A stretch of 64,000 nt of DNA from Actinomadura flavalba DSM 45200 (GCF_000374305.1 NZ_KB894093.1:1426001-1490000); one strand, 5' to 3'. Counted from the first letter of the stretch, positions 6,719 through 15,108 are shown. The notes: generated by a model from the sequence alone, not told the origin. Numbers and translations: made by a program.

Positions 6719-9037
6719 ATGCGGTACGGGGTGCTGGGTTCCGTGGAGGTCCGGACGGACGACGGTCGCCCCGTCGTCGTGCGGGAGCGCAAGGTGCGGG
6801 CGCTGCTCGCCGCGCTGCTTGCGGCCGAGGGCCGCCCGGTCGGCCTCGACGCGCTGGTGGACGCGCTCTGGCCGGACGGCCCGCCCGAACGCGCCCTGCC
6901 CGCGCTGCGCGTCAAGGTGTCGCAGCTCCGCCGCGTCCTGGACGACGCCGAACCCGGCGCGCGCACCCGCCTGACGGCGACCGCCCCCGGCTACCGGCTC
7001 GCGCTGCTGCCGGGCGAACTCGACGCCGTCCGCTTCACCGACCTGGCCCGCGACGCCCGCGCCGACCCGGCCCGCCGCGTCGCGCTGCTCACCGAGGGCC
7101 TCGCGCTGTGGCGCGGCCCCGCGTTCGCGGACCATCCGTGCGGCGACGCCGTCCGGCTGGAGGAACTGCGCCTGACCGCCGTGGAGGACCTGGCCGACGC
7201 CCGGCTGGACGCGGGCGAGCACGCCGCCCTGGTCCCCGAGCTGGTCGATCTCACCGGCCGCCACCCGCTCCGCGAGCGGCTGCGCGCCGCGCTGATGCGC
7301 GCCCTGTACCGCAGCGGGCGGCACGCCGAGGCCCTGGACGTCTACCGCTCGCTGCGTGCCCGGCTCGCAGACGAACTGGGCGTCGACCCCGGCCCCGACC
7401 TGGACGACCTGCACACCGCGATCCTGCGCCGCGACCCCGCGCTGGACGCGTCGTCCGCCGCGCCGCCGCGCGCCCGGCTGCCGCTCCCCCTCACCGCGCT
7501 CGTCGGCCGCGACGCCGAACGCGCCGACGTGCGGCGCCTGCTGCGCGCGTCGCGGCTGGTGACGCTGACCGGACCCGGAGGTGTCGGGAAGACCCGGCTG
7601 GCCGTGGACGTCGCCGCCGACGGCCCCGCTCCGGCGGTGTTCGCGGACCTGGCGGCGGTGCCGCGCGACGCGTCCCCCGACGCCGTCGCCGAGGCGGCCG
7701 CGTCCGCGCTCGGCTCCCCCGCGACGACGGTTGGCGCGCTCGCGGACGGCCTGGAACCGCACGACGTCCTGCTCGTCCTGGACAACTGCGAGCACGTGGC
7801 CCGCGCGGCGGGCGACCTGGCGGCGCTGCTGCTCGGCCGCGCCCCCGGGCTGCGCGTGCTCGCGACGGGCCGGACGGCGCTCGGCGTCCCCGGCGAGGTC
7901 GTCCGCGCGGTCACGCCGCTGGCGCTGCCGGAACCGGGCGCCGACCCGCGCGACTCCCCCGCCGTCCGCCTGTTCACCGAACGCGCCGCCGCGGCCGGTG
8001 CCCCGGACCTCGACCCGGACACCGCCGCCACCGTGGCGCGACGGCTGGACGGCCTGCCGCTCGCGCTGGAGCTGGCGGCCGGACGCGTCGCCGCGCTCGG
8101 CGCCGAACGCCTGGCGGCCCTGCTCGACGACCGCTTCGCCGTCCTGACGCCCGGCCGCGCCGGACCCGACCGGCAGCGCACCCTGCGCGCCGTCCTGGAC
8201 TGGAGCTGGGAGCTGCTGCCCCCGGCCGAGCGGCGGTTGCTGCGCCGTCTCGGCGTCTTCGCGGGCTCGTTCGACGCCGAGGACGTCGCGGACATCTGCG
8301 CCCCCGATGGTTCCACGTGGAACATCGCCGCCGCCAAGCGCGCCGCCGACCTGCTCGCCGCCGCTCCCCCGTGCGACGCCGAGTGCGGCGGCCCGGAGCC
8401 GGTGGCGCCGGACGTGCCGGACACGGTGACGCTGGCGGCGCTCGTCGAAGGCTCGCTCGTCGTGCGCGAGGGGGAGCGGTACCGGCTGCTGGAGACCGTC
8501 GCCGCCTACGCGCGCGAACGGCTCGCGGCGGCCGGGGAGGACGCGACGCTCCGGCTCCGCCACGCCCGGTACTACGCGCTCCTGGCGGAATGCGCCGAAG
8601 CGAACCGGTTCGGACCGGCGCGGACCCGCTGGCTCGCCCGGCTGGAGGCCGACGACGCCAACCTCCGCGCCGCGCTCCGCACCTCGCTCGACTCCGGCGA
8701 CACCGCCCTCGCGGCGCGCATCGCGGCGGCGCTGGCCTGGTACTGGGCGGTACGCGGCGAACTGCCCGAACGCCGCGACACCCTCCCCGCCGACGTGGTC
8801 GCCTCCGCCGGAGCGCTGCACGCCCTCGAACTGGAGACGGCCCGCGCGGCGGACGACCCGGCCGCCGTCCGGCGCGCGCTGGAGGGGCTGGCGGCGGCGC
8901 GCGTCCTGGCGGGCGAGGACGGCGAGGCCGTCCGGCTGCTGCTCCAGGCGTCCGCGACACGAACCCGCCTGGCCGAGGCACTGCGCCTCAGCCTGGGCCC
9001 CGCCGCCTTCCCGGACACGGCCCCGGCATCGGCCTGA
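6719..9037 (+). CDS. SARP/AfsR-type regulator: wHTH, BTAD and NB-ARC ATPase
   Basis: A 772-residue regulator. Residues 1-95 form an OmpR-like winged helix (RYGVLGSVEV start, LPALRVKVSQLRRVL recognition region). Residues about 100-245 form the BTAD bundle (WRGPAF, YRSGRHAEALDVY, LGVDPGPDL). An NB-ARC-like ATPase follows, with Walker A GPGGVGKTRLA (about 285-295), Walker B LLVLDNCEHV, ATGRTALGV and LDGLPLALELA. AfsR-like proteins sense an unknown ligand and activate secondary-metabolite or resistance genes. The C-terminus is shorter than in full AfsR proteins and lacks an obvious long TPR array. It is divergent from the DHA2 pump, its probable target. A parS-like palindrome lies inside the coding region. 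Confidence 0.88.
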   Translation: MRYGVLGSVEVRTDDGRPVVVRERKVRALLAALLAAEGRPVGLDALVDALWPDGPPERALPALRVKVSQLRRVLDDAEPGARTRLTATAPGYRLALLPGELDAVRFTDLARDARADPARRVALLTEGLALWRGPAFADHPCGDAVRLEELRLTAVEDLADARLDAGEHAALVPELVDLTGRHPLRERLRAALMRALYRSGRHAEALDVYRSLRARLADELGVDPGPDLDDLHTAILRRDPALDASSAAPPRARLPLPLTALVGRDAERADVRRLLRASRLVTLTGPGGVGKTRLAVDVAADGPAPAVFADLAAVPRDASPDAVAEAAASALGSPATTVGALADGLEPHDVLLVLDNCEHVARAAGDLAALLLGRAPGLRVLATGRTALGVPGEVVRAVTPLALPEPGADPRDSPAVRLFTERAAAAGAPDLDPDTAATVARRLDGLPLALELAAGRVAALGAERLAALLDDRFAVLTPGRAGPDRQRTLRAVLDWSWELLPPAERRLLRRLGVFAGSFDAEDVADICAPDGSTWNIAAAKRAADLLAAAPPCDAECGGPEPVAPDVPDTVTLAALVEGSLVVREGERYRLLETVAAYARERLAAAGEDATLRLRHARYYALLAECAEANRFGPARTRWLARLEADDANLRAALRTSLDSGDTALAARIAAALAWYWAVRGELPERRDTLPADVVASAGALHALELETARAADDPAAVRRALEGLAAARVLAGEDGEAVRLLLQASATRTRLAEALRLSLGPAAFPDTAPASA
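8310..8323. other. parS-like ParB-binding palindrome
   Basis: A perfect 14-bp palindrome, GTTCCACGTGGAAC, lies inside the SARP/NB-ARC gene at a poorly conserved part of the protein (around residue 530). It matches the symmetric core of chromosomal parS sites (consensus GTTnCACGTGnAAC). Actinobacterial parS sites cluster near oriC and are tolerated inside genes. ParB binding is inferred from the motif and the origin-proximal gene content. Confidence 0.65.
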
Positions 9038-9046
9038 CGCTGGGCG

Positions 9047-9877
9047 TCAGCCGGCTTCTTCGTGGAGGGGTTCGGGGGCCGCTCGGGCGGCGAGGCGGGC
9101 CTGGTCTTCGGCGCGCAGGCGGTCGGAGAGGATTTGCAGGCCCTCCATGCCCTCGGCGGACAGGGTGGCCAGCTCGTGCAGCGAGATCAGCGGCGAGGCG
9201 GTGCGCAGCGGCGGCTGCCAGCCCGTCTCGGGGTCGTGCGTGCGCAGCACCTTGGCGGGGACGCCGCCGATGACGGCGTGGTCGGGGAACTCGCCGCGCA
9301 CCACCGCGCCGCCCGCGACCGCGACGTTCTTCCCGAGCCGCGTGCCCGGCAGGATGATCGCGCCGGTGCCGATCCAGCAGCCGTTCCCGATGACGACCGG
9401 GTTGTTCTCCGGCCACTGGCGCCCGATCGGCATGTCCAGGTCGCCGTAGGTGTGGTTCTGGTCGGTGATGTAGACGTTCGGGCCGGTGAACACGTCGTCA
9501 CCGATCTCGATCGACTGATGTCCGACGACGTGGGTGCCGCGGCCGAGCGAGCAGCCCCGCCCGATCTTCACGACGATGTCGGGCCCGAGGTCCAGTCCCG
9601 GGACGAAACCGGCCGAGATCGTCACGTGCGTGCCGACGAGCGTGTGGTCGCCGATGGAGATCCACGGCTCCCCGTACACGGCGCCGACGGGGAACCCGAT
9701 GCAGGCGCCCTCGCCCAGGTAGGCGAACTTCCGGCTGCCCGGCGTGTGCGGGGTGATCTCACCGTGCCGCTGGACCCACTCCCAGCCGCGTTGCACCGCG
9801 GTGTGCAGGCTCCGCTCGACGCGGCGGCGCAGCCGGGCGCGCAGGGGGTGGACCGCCCGGCCGGATTTCGCTGACAT
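9047..9877 (-). CDS. Hexapeptide-repeat (left-handed beta-helix) acyltransferase
   Basis: A 276-residue protein whose residues about 40-200 show imperfect hexapeptide repeats: ISIGDHTLVGTH, VKIGRGCSLGRG, IEIGDDVFTGPN, VVIGNGCWIGTG and LGKNVAVAGGAVV. This is the left-handed beta-helix fold of the maltose/galactoside acetyltransferase and serine acetyltransferase superfamily, which acts as a trimer using acetyl- or acyl-CoA. The segment ITDQNHTYGD contains the histidine expected as catalytic base. The basic N-terminus and C-terminal helical extension are not typical of LacA. It converges with the SARP gene (9 bp between stops). The acceptor (sugar, lipid carrier or antibiotic) cannot be told. 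Confidence 0.82.
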   Translation of the reverse strand: MSAKSGRAVHPLRARLRRRVERSLHTAVQRGWEWVQRHGEITPHTPGSRKFAYLGEGACIGFPVGAVYGEPWISIGDHTLVGTHVTISAGFVPGLDLGPDIVVKIGRGCSLGRGTHVVGHQSIEIGDDVFTGPNVYITDQNHTYGDLDMPIGRQWPENNPVVIGNGCWIGTGAIILPGTRLGKNVAVAGGAVVRGEFPDHAVIGGVPAKVLRTHDPETGWQPPLRTASPLISLHELATLSAEGMEGLQILSDRLRAEDQARLAARAAPEPLHEEAG

Positions 9878-10006
9878 GCGCCCACGGTACCGGTTGGTAC
9901 GAAACGCCGGTATCGTCCGTCCGCTCCCGTCCCACGGGCCGCATGCGGGGACAGCCGAGGAGCCCGGTCCGTGGACCGGGCCCCCTCGCTGGTGCCCCTC
10001 TGCGTG

Positions 10007-10585
10007 CTACGGCTTCTTGGCCGAGCCCGGGGTGCCGGTGGAACCCGGCGCGCCCTTGCCGGTCGGGCCCGGCTTGCTGCCGTTGCCGGACGCGGCCGTG
10101 GCCGTGCCGGTCGTCGGCGTGGCACCCGTGCTCGACGTGCCGGTGGTGGCCGGCGGCTCCGGGTCGGTGGCGGGATCGTCCAGCAGCGGGTCGCTCGCGG
10201 CCTTGTTCTTGGCGATCACGCTCGCGATGCCGACCAGCGCCACCGCCACCAGCGCGGTCAGCGCGAACTTGCGGCCGCGCCTGGGCTTGGGCGGCTCGAC
10301 GCGCTGCGCCGTGTCGGACAGCACCGCGCTGACCTTCGGCGCCAGATCGCTCTCGACGTACTTGGCGGCACGCTCCAGACGCGGGGCGCTCCACTCGCGG
10401 GCGGCGAGGATGCCGTCGGCGGTGGCGACACGCGTCTGCTGGGCGGCGGGGCCGATCCGTTCGGCCGCCGTCGAGGCACCCTGCCTCGCCGCTTCCACTC
10501 CGCTGCGCGCGACGTCCTGCGCGCGGTCGAACTGGTAGCGGGTCTCACCCTTGCGCTTACGACTGACAGTGTTCTTCAGGGACAC
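10007..10585 (-). CDS. DUF5324-like single-pass membrane protein
   Basis: A 192-residue protein. A basic, helical N-terminal half (about 1-95, rich in Ala/Arg with YQFDRAQDVARSGVEAA) is followed by one membrane helix (about 96-112) and a Pro/Thr/Gly-rich tail ending GSAKKP. The layout and its place next to the cyclophilin-rhomboid-crgA group match DUF5324 proteins of Streptomyces and relatives, from memory of that gene order. Start chosen at GTG 10585, preceded by GGAGGTTAGC; the longer open frame to 10933 is noncoding. Function unknown. It is divergent from the cyclophilin gene (313 bp between starts). Confidence 0.72.
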   Translation of the reverse strand: MSLKNTVSRKRKGETRYQFDRAQDVARSGVEAARQGASTAAERIGPAAQQTRVATADGILAAREWSAPRLERAAKYVESDLAPKVSAVLSDTAQRVEPPKPRRGRKFALTALVAVALVGIASVIAKNKAASDPLLDDPATDPEPPATTGTSSTGATPTTGTATAASGNGSKPGPTGKGAPGSTGTPGSAKKP

Positions 10586-10898
10586 GCTAACCTCCAGGTC
10601 CGTGAGGTCCTGCCGAGCACCCTTCCCTCTGGACCGGACGTAAACCCCGCCCCCTCCGAGCGTGGCCGAACCCTGAACGAAAGATCGGTGCCCGCAGGGC
10701 CGGAGCCGTGTGTTCCCCGGCGCGGAGGGTAGGCCGTCCCGGCGGGGCGGAGGCGCGCGACGCGCTAACCTCGCATTCTGCGAGCGGTCGCCCCGCGACC
10801 GTGACCGCGGCCGGGCGGAGACCCGGTGAGGCGCGCGCCGGAACGCCGCGCCGCGCGGGCAGGCAACAGACGCACCCAACCGCAGAGGAGGCCCCCAG

Positions 10899-11429
10899 AT
10901 GGCCGAAGAAGTCTTCGCTACGCTGAACACCAACGCCGGGAAGATCGTTGTCCAGCTCTATCCGGAGCAGGCCCCCGAGACCGTGGCGAACTTCGTCGGG
11001 CTGGCCGAGGGCGGCAAGCCGTGGACGCACCCGCAGACGGGCCAGAAGTCCGACGCCCCGCTCTACAACGGGACGATCTTCCACCGCGTCATCCCGAACT
11101 TCATGATCCAGGGCGGCGACCCGATCGGCACCGGCACCGGCGGCCCCGGCTACCAGTTCAAGGACGAGTTCGACCCGTCGCTGACGTTCGACCGTCCCTA
11201 CCTGCTGGCCATGGCCAACGCCGGGCCCGGCACGAACGGCTCGCAGTTCTTCATCACGACGAACGTCGAGAACACCCGCCACCTGACGAACCGGCACACG
11301 ATCTTCGGCAAGGTGATCGAGGGCACGAACATCGTCGACCAGATCTCCGCCGCGCCGACGGGCCGCAACGACCGTCCCCAGCAGGACGTGGTGATCGAGT
11401 CGGTGACGATCGAGCGCCGCCAGTCGTAG
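10899..11429 (+). CDS. ppiA: Cyclophilin-type peptidyl-prolyl cis-trans isomerase
   Basis: A 176-residue cytosolic cyclophilin without signal peptide. Diagnostic motifs are FHRVIPNFMIQGGD (catalytic Arg near residue 65), MANAGPGTNGSQFFIT and HTIFGKVIEG. It catalyses prolyl cis-trans isomerisation in protein folding. Length and sequence match bacterial PpiA. The AGAGGAGG at 10882-10889 is a good ribosome binding site for ATG 10899. The gene order ppiA-rhomboid-crgA is conserved near oriC in actinobacteria, which supports the call and the location. The rhomboid gene follows after 40 bp and may be cotranscribed. Confidence 0.96.
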   Translation: MAEEVFATLNTNAGKIVVQLYPEQAPETVANFVGLAEGGKPWTHPQTGQKSDAPLYNGTIFHRVIPNFMIQGGDPIGTGTGGPGYQFKDEFDPSLTFDRPYLLAMANAGPGTNGSQFFITTNVENTRHLTNRHTIFGKVIEGTNIVDQISAAPTGRNDRPQQDVVIESVTIERRQS

Positions 11430-11469
11430 TACAGGGTGAGACCCCTGCCCGGCCGGTTGGAGCCGCCTG

Positions 11470-12333
11470 ATGACCACTGATCCCCGCCACGCCCCCGAGA
11501 CGTCGCCGCCCCGGTGCTACCGCCACCCGGAGCGCGAGACGTACGTGCGCTGCACGCGCTGCGACCGGCACATCTGCCCCGACTGCATGCACGACGCGGC
11601 GGTCGGGCACCAGTGCCCGGAGTGCGTGGCCGAGGGGAACCGGTCCGTCCGGCAGCCCCGGGGGACGATGGGCGGCGCGGTCGCGCGGGGCTCGTTCACG
11701 CCGGTCGTGACGTACGCGCTGATCGGTGTCACGGTCGCGGCGTACGTGGTGTCGCTCACGTCGGACGCGTTCTTCGAGGCGCTGCTGATGTGGGGGCCGG
11801 GGGTCGCGCACGGCGAGTGGTACCGGCTGGTGACGCCGATGCTGCTGCACCAGCGGATGGGCGACGGTTCGTTCGGCATCGCCCACATCCTGTTCAACAT
11901 GTGGGCGCTGTGGGTGATCGGCCCGCCGCTGGAGCAGGCGCTGGGCCGCTGGCGGTTCCTGGCGCTGTACGTGCTGTCGGGCATCGGCGGCTCGGTGCTG
12001 CTGTACCTGGTGGAACCGGGCGGTGCGGCGGTCGGCGCGTCCGGCGGGATCTTCGGCCTGTTCGCGGCGTTCTTCGTGCTGAGCCGCAAGACGGGCGCTC
12101 CGGCGGGCGGGATCGTGTTCCTGCTGGTGATCAACCTGGTGATCACGTTCGCCGTGCCGGGCATCTCGTGGCAGGGCCACATCGGCGGCCTGGCCGTGGG
12201 CGGCCTGCTGGCGGCGGCGTTCGCCTACGCGCCGCGCTCGGCGCAGCGCGTCGTGGGGATCGCGGCTCCGGTGGCGGTCGCCGCGCTGCTGCTCGCCGCG
12301 ACGGCGGTGCAGACCGTGAGCCTGACGGGGTGA
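11470..12333 (+). CDS. Rhomboid intramembrane serine protease with N-terminal zinc ribbon
   Basis: A 287-residue membrane protein. Residues about 16-57 form a zinc-binding B-box-like region (CYRHPE, CTRCDRHICPDC, HQCPEC). Six to seven membrane helices follow. The catalytic serine lies in GASGGIFGL (near residue 194) and the partner histidine in GHIGGLAVGG (near residue 237); HILFNMWALW supplies the conserved His/Asn of helix 2. Rhomboids cleave substrates within the membrane. The zinc-ribbon form is the usual actinobacterial version located beside ppiA and crgA. Physiological substrates are unknown. A perfect 17-bp hairpin follows the stop. Confidence 0.94.
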   Translation: MTTDPRHAPETSPPRCYRHPERETYVRCTRCDRHICPDCMHDAAVGHQCPECVAEGNRSVRQPRGTMGGAVARGSFTPVVTYALIGVTVAAYVVSLTSDAFFEALLMWGPGVAHGEWYRLVTPMLLHQRMGDGSFGIAHILFNMWALWVIGPPLEQALGRWRFLALYVLSGIGGSVLLYLVEPGGAAVGASGGIFGLFAAFFVLSRKTGAPAGGIVFLLVINLVITFAVPGISWQGHIGGLAVGGLLAAAFAYAPRSAQRVVGIAAPVAVAALLLAATAVQTVSLTG

Positions 12334-12340
12334 GAACGAC

Positions 12341-12377
12341 CACGGGCCGCCGCGTCGCGTCGACGCGGCGGCCCGTG
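12341..12377 (+). terminator. Rho-independent-type hairpin after the rhomboid gene
   Basis: Perfect 17-bp inverted repeat (arms 12341-12357 and 12361-12377) with a 3-nt loop, starting 8 bp after the rhomboid stop. No long T tract follows, which is common for actinomycete terminators. Confidence 0.8.
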
Positions 12378-12397
12378 AACGTCAATTGTCCCCAGCC

Positions 12398-12406
12398 TGT
12401 GGATAA
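12398..12406 (-). other. DnaA-box-like 9-mer
   Basis: The plus strand reads TGTGGATAA, the reverse complement of the classic DnaA box TTATCCACA. It lies between rhomboid and crgA. An identical 12-mer (TGTGGATAACTT) occurs at 24737. Origin-proximal gene content makes a DnaA interaction plausible, but one site alone is weak evidence. Confidence 0.4.
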
Positions 12407-12443
12407 CTTTCGTGGATTAATGCGCCACGAAAGCGGGTAGGGG

Positions 12444-12701
12444 TCAGCGCCAGCGCGTCGACAGGATGACGCCGATGATGATCAACGTGAAGCCGATGCC
12501 GAGGTTCCAGTTCTGAAGATCGCTCATGACGGGGACGCGCGTGCCGGTGCTCGCCGTCACGTAGAACGTCGCGAGCCAGGCCAGCCCGACGACCCACAGC
12601 GCGATCATCGTGGGAGCCAGCCAACGCGGGCTGACCTCGGGCGCCTTCGACTTCTGCGGCGGCGTGTAGACGGCCTTCTTGCGCACTTTGGACTTGGCCA
12701 C
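12444..12701 (-). CDS. crgA: Cell division protein CrgA
   Basis: An 85-residue integral membrane protein with a basic N-terminus (AKSKVRKKAVYTPP) and two membrane helices (about 31-49 and 64-80). This is the exact CrgA layout: it regulates FtsZ-ring and septal peptidoglycan assembly and interacts with FtsI, FtsQ and PBPs in actinobacteria. GTG 12701 was chosen because GAGGAGACC lies just upstream; the frame can be read to 12752 but homologs start at the (M/V)AKSK motif. It is divergent from the DUF881 gene, the standard arrangement in mycobacteria and streptomycetes. Confidence 0.95.
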   Translation of the reverse strand: MAKSKVRKKAVYTPPQKSKAPEVSPRWLAPTMIALWVVGLAWLATFYVTASTGTRVPVMSDLQNWNLGIGFTLIIIGVILSTRWR

Positions 12702-12767
12702 GGTGGATCGGTCTCCTCGGGCGTCCGGCGGCCGGAGCGCCGGTCCGCGCATGGGTGTTTTGTCGGT

Positions 12768-12773
12768 TAGCGT
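12768..12773 (+). promoter_or_regulatory. Leaderless-promoter -10 box of the DUF881 gene
   Basis: TAGCGT lies eight bases upstream of GTG 12782, with no room for or trace of a ribosome binding site, fitting a leaderless mRNA. The box also sits in the short divergent crgA/DUF881 promoter region. Confidence 0.4.
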
Positions 12774-12781
12774 AGTCGCTG

Positions 12782-13525
12782 GTGAAGAGCGTACGACGTC
12801 GAACGTGGGGAAGCATCATCCCAGTCCTCACGCTGATCGCGGGAACCCTGTTCGCGGCGAGCGCGAGCACGTCCCGCGGTACCGACCTGCGCGACGCCGG
12901 GCGCACCCGCCTCACCGAGCTGATCGCCGCCGAGCAGCGGCGCGGCGACCGCGAACGGGAAGAGTACCGCCGGTTGAGCCGCGAGGTGGACGACCTGTCC
13001 GCGCGCGCCGCCGCCGGAGACGGCCGCGTCCGCGCCGAGCAGGGCCGCGCCGCCCGGCTCGCCCCGTCCGCCGGGTTCGCGCCGCTGCGCGGGCCGGGGC
13101 TGCGGGTCGTCCTGGACGACGCGCCGCACCGCCCGGACGGCGAGCTGCCGCGCGGCGTCGGCGCCGACGACCTCGTCGTGCACGAGGGCGACGTGCAGGC
13201 CGTCGTGAACGCGCTGTGGGAGGGCGGGGCGACGGGCATGCAAATAATGGATCAACGGATCATCGCCACGAGCGCCGTGCGCTGCGTGGGCAATACGCTG
13301 ATCCTCCAGGGGGTGGTGTACTCGCCGCCCTTCCGCGTCACCGCCGTGGGCGACCCGGCACGGCTGCGTGCCGCGCTGGACCGCGCACCGGAGATCGCGA
13401 CGTACCGCAAGTACGTGCGGGCGTACGGGCTCGGCTACGCGGTGCGCCCGCTCGGCCGGGTCACGCTGCCCGCCTACACCGGCCACGTGACGATGAACCA
13501 CGCGTCCGTGCCGGAGCAGGACTGA
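12782..13525 (+). CDS. DUF881 membrane-anchored protein
   Basis: A 247-residue protein with one N-terminal membrane helix (about residues 9-27), a charged coiled-coil stretch (about 40-80) and a C-terminal alpha/beta domain with the DUF881 signatures GPGLRVVLDDAP, ALWEGGATGMQIMDQRI and the CVGNTLILQG motif. DUF881 proteins are found next to crgA and the PASTA-kinase cluster in actinobacteria (Rv0012-like in M. tuberculosis), suggesting an envelope or division role; the biochemical function is not known. GTG 12782 follows a leaderless-type promoter. The sortase gene starts 20 bp downstream, likely one operon. Confidence 0.88.
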   Translation: MKSVRRRTWGSIIPVLTLIAGTLFAASASTSRGTDLRDAGRTRLTELIAAEQRRGDREREEYRRLSREVDDLSARAAAGDGRVRAEQGRAARLAPSAGFAPLRGPGLRVVLDDAPHRPDGELPRGVGADDLVVHEGDVQAVVNALWEGGATGMQIMDQRIIATSAVRCVGNTLILQGVVYSPPFRVTAVGDPARLRAALDRAPEIATYRKYVRAYGLGYAVRPLGRVTLPAYTGHVTMNHASVPEQD

Positions 13526-13545
13526 AGCGAGGGAGCGGACGGAAC

Positions 13546-14181
13546 GTGCGGGTGATCATCCGTGGCCTGGGCGAGCTGTGCATCACGGCGGGCGTCGTGG
13601 TGCTGCTGTTCGTCACCTACTCGCTGTGGGGAACGGGCCGCTACACCCAGGCCCAGCAGGACAAGCTCGACGACGAGCTGTCCCGGGCGTGGCGCGAGCC
13701 GCGGGTGACCACCGAGAAGGTGTCGCTGGGCAAGGGCATGGCGCGCATCCACGTCCCCCGGTTCGGGAAGAAGTTCAGCTACGTGATCGTCGAGGGCGTC
13801 GAGCCGGCCGACCTGCGCAAGGGGCCGGGCCACTATCCGGGCAGCGCGCTGCCCGGCGCGGTCGGCAACTTCGTGGTGTCGGCGCACCGCACGACGTACT
13901 CGGCGCCGTTCAACCGCGTCGGGGAGCTGAAGGACGGCGACGAGATCGTCATCGACACCCGCACCCGGAAGTACACCTACCAGGTCACCGGCCGCCGGAT
14001 CGTGAACCCGTCGGCGGTGGAGGTGACGTCGCCGGTGCCGGGGCGTCCGGGCCGGAAGCCGAAGCAGCGGATGATCACGCTGACGACGTGCCATCCGAAG
14101 TACTCGGCGGCGCAGCGGCTCGTGATCTTCGGGAAGCTGAGCGCGGAGGTCCCGCGCGTACCGGCGACCGCGCAACGTTAG
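13546..14181 (+). CDS. Class E sortase
   Basis: A 211-residue membrane-anchored sortase. It has an N-terminal helix (about 8-27), then the sortase beta-barrel with active-site His in SAHRTT (about residue 126), Cys in TLTTCHPKYSAAQR (about residue 187) and the downstream Arg. Class E sortases of high-GC Gram-positives recognise LAxTG-type signals and link proteins, for example chaplins and pili, to peptidoglycan. GTG 13546 was chosen from a GGGAG site and the position of the helix. Substrates are not evident in the window. It sits in the DUF881-sortase-pabA operon. Confidence 0.92.
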   Translation: MRVIIRGLGELCITAGVVVLLFVTYSLWGTGRYTQAQQDKLDDELSRAWREPRVTTEKVSLGKGMARIHVPRFGKKFSYVIVEGVEPADLRKGPGHYPGSALPGAVGNFVVSAHRTTYSAPFNRVGELKDGDEIVIDTRTRKYTYQVTGRRIVNPSAVEVTSPVPGRPGRKPKQRMITLTTCHPKYSAAQRLVIFGKLSAEVPRVPATAQR

Positions 14182-14190
14182 GGGAGATGC

Positions 14191-14373
14191 GTGTACGCGT
14201 GGATCTGGCGGCACCTGCCCGGTTCGGGGCCGAAGAAGCTGATGTGGACGATGCTGGCCGTCCTGGTGGTGGTCGCGGCGCTCTGGTACGTGGTGTTCCC
14301 GTGGCTGGAGCCCAAGCTCCAGTTCGACCACGGCGTCGTGACGCCGGCGTCGACCCCGCCGGGCGGTGGGTGA
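14191..14373 (+). CDS. Conserved small membrane protein (60 aa)
   Basis: A 60-residue single-pass protein: an aromatic N-terminus (YAWIWRHLPG), a membrane helix (about 17-40) and a polar tail ending PPGGG. It starts 9 bp after the sortase stop (GTG 14191, GGGGAG just upstream) and overlaps the pabA start, so it is almost certainly cotranslated. Small proteins at this position between sortase E and pabA are common in actinomycetes, as I recall; their function is unknown. Confidence 0.8.
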   Translation: MYAWIWRHLPGSGPKKLMWTMLAVLVVVAALWYVVFPWLEPKLQFDHGVVTPASTPPGGG

Positions 14374-14968
14374 GGTGCAGGTCCTCGTCGTGGACAACCA
14401 CGACAGCTTCGTGTTCAACCTCGTGCAGTACCTGCGCGAGCTGGGCGCGTCGTGCACGGTGCTGCCCCGCGAGGACGTGACGCCCGCCGACGCGGCGGAC
14501 GCGGACGGCGTGCTGCTGAGCCCGGGGCCGGGGCATCCGGCCGAGACGGGCGTCTGCCTCGACCTGGTGCGCGACGCGGCCCGGACGGGCCGTCCGCTGC
14601 TCGGCGTCTGCCTGGGCCACCAGGCCATCGCGCACGCGTTCGGCGCGACGGTGGGGCGCGCGCCCGACGTCGTGCACGGCTACACCAGCCCGATCCACCA
14701 CGACGGCGGCGGCGTCTTCGCCGGGCTGCCGGACGGCTTCGCCGCGACCCGCTACCACTCCCTGGCCGTCCGCCCGGAGACGGTGGCGCCGCCGCTGGCC
14801 GTCACGGCCCGCACCGACGACGGCGTGATCATGGGCGTCCGGCACCGGACGGCGCCGGTGGAGGGTATCCAGTTCCACCCCGAGTCGATCCTGTCGGAGC
14901 ACGGCCGCGACCTGCTCGGAACCTGGCTGCTGACCTGCAAGGACACCGCCCGGCCGGTCCCGGCGTGA
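14366..14968 (+). CDS. pabA: Aminodeoxychorismate/anthranilate synthase glutamine amidotransferase subunit
   Basis: A 200-residue class I glutamine amidotransferase. The oxyanion segment SPGPGHP, nucleophile GVCLGHQAI (Cys near residue 76) and the FHPESILSEHG His-Glu pair are all present. This subunit hydrolyses glutamine to feed ammonia to PabB or TrpE, making aminodeoxychorismate (folate) or anthranilate (tryptophan). The position after sortase matches the trpG/pabA gene (Rv0013-like) beside the actinobacterial pkn cluster. GTG 14366 overlaps the preceding stop; GTG 14375 is an alternative. In the usual order pknB lies next to this gene; here a hairpin cluster and 28 kb of other genes follow. 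Confidence 0.92.
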   Translation: MGEVQVLVVDNHDSFVFNLVQYLRELGASCTVLPREDVTPADAADADGVLLSPGPGHPAETGVCLDLVRDAARTGRPLLGVCLGHQAIAHAFGATVGRAPDVVHGYTSPIHHDGGGVFAGLPDGFAATRYHSLAVRPETVAPPLAVTARTDDGVIMGVRHRTAPVEGIQFHPESILSEHGRDLLGTWLLTCKDTARPVPA

Positions 14969-15042
14969 GCACGCTCCCATAAAACGCGAAAATCCGTCGA
15001 AGAAACCTGTAACACCCCAGGACCGTCACCCGATGACAGATC

Positions 15043-15083
15043 GAGGGCTTCCGCCATTGCCCCCGAGTGGCGGAAGCTCTCTC
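15043..15083. terminator. Hairpin 1 of the cluster after pabA
   Basis: Arms near 15043-15056 and 15068-15081 (core CTTCCGCCA / TGGCGGAAG) can pair over 14 bp with one wobble. It lies 75 bp after the pabA stop. Confidence 0.55.
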
Positions 15084-15088
15084 TTATT

Positions 15089-15107
15089 GCCGCGCCTTCG
15101 GCGCGGC
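15089..15107. repeat. Hairpin 2: perfect 8-bp stem with 3-nt loop
   Basis: GCCGCGCC-TTC-GGCGCGGC, a very stable short hairpin between two larger inverted repeats, inside the cluster separating pabA from the convergent HATPase gene. Confidence 0.7.
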
Positions 15108-15108
15108 G

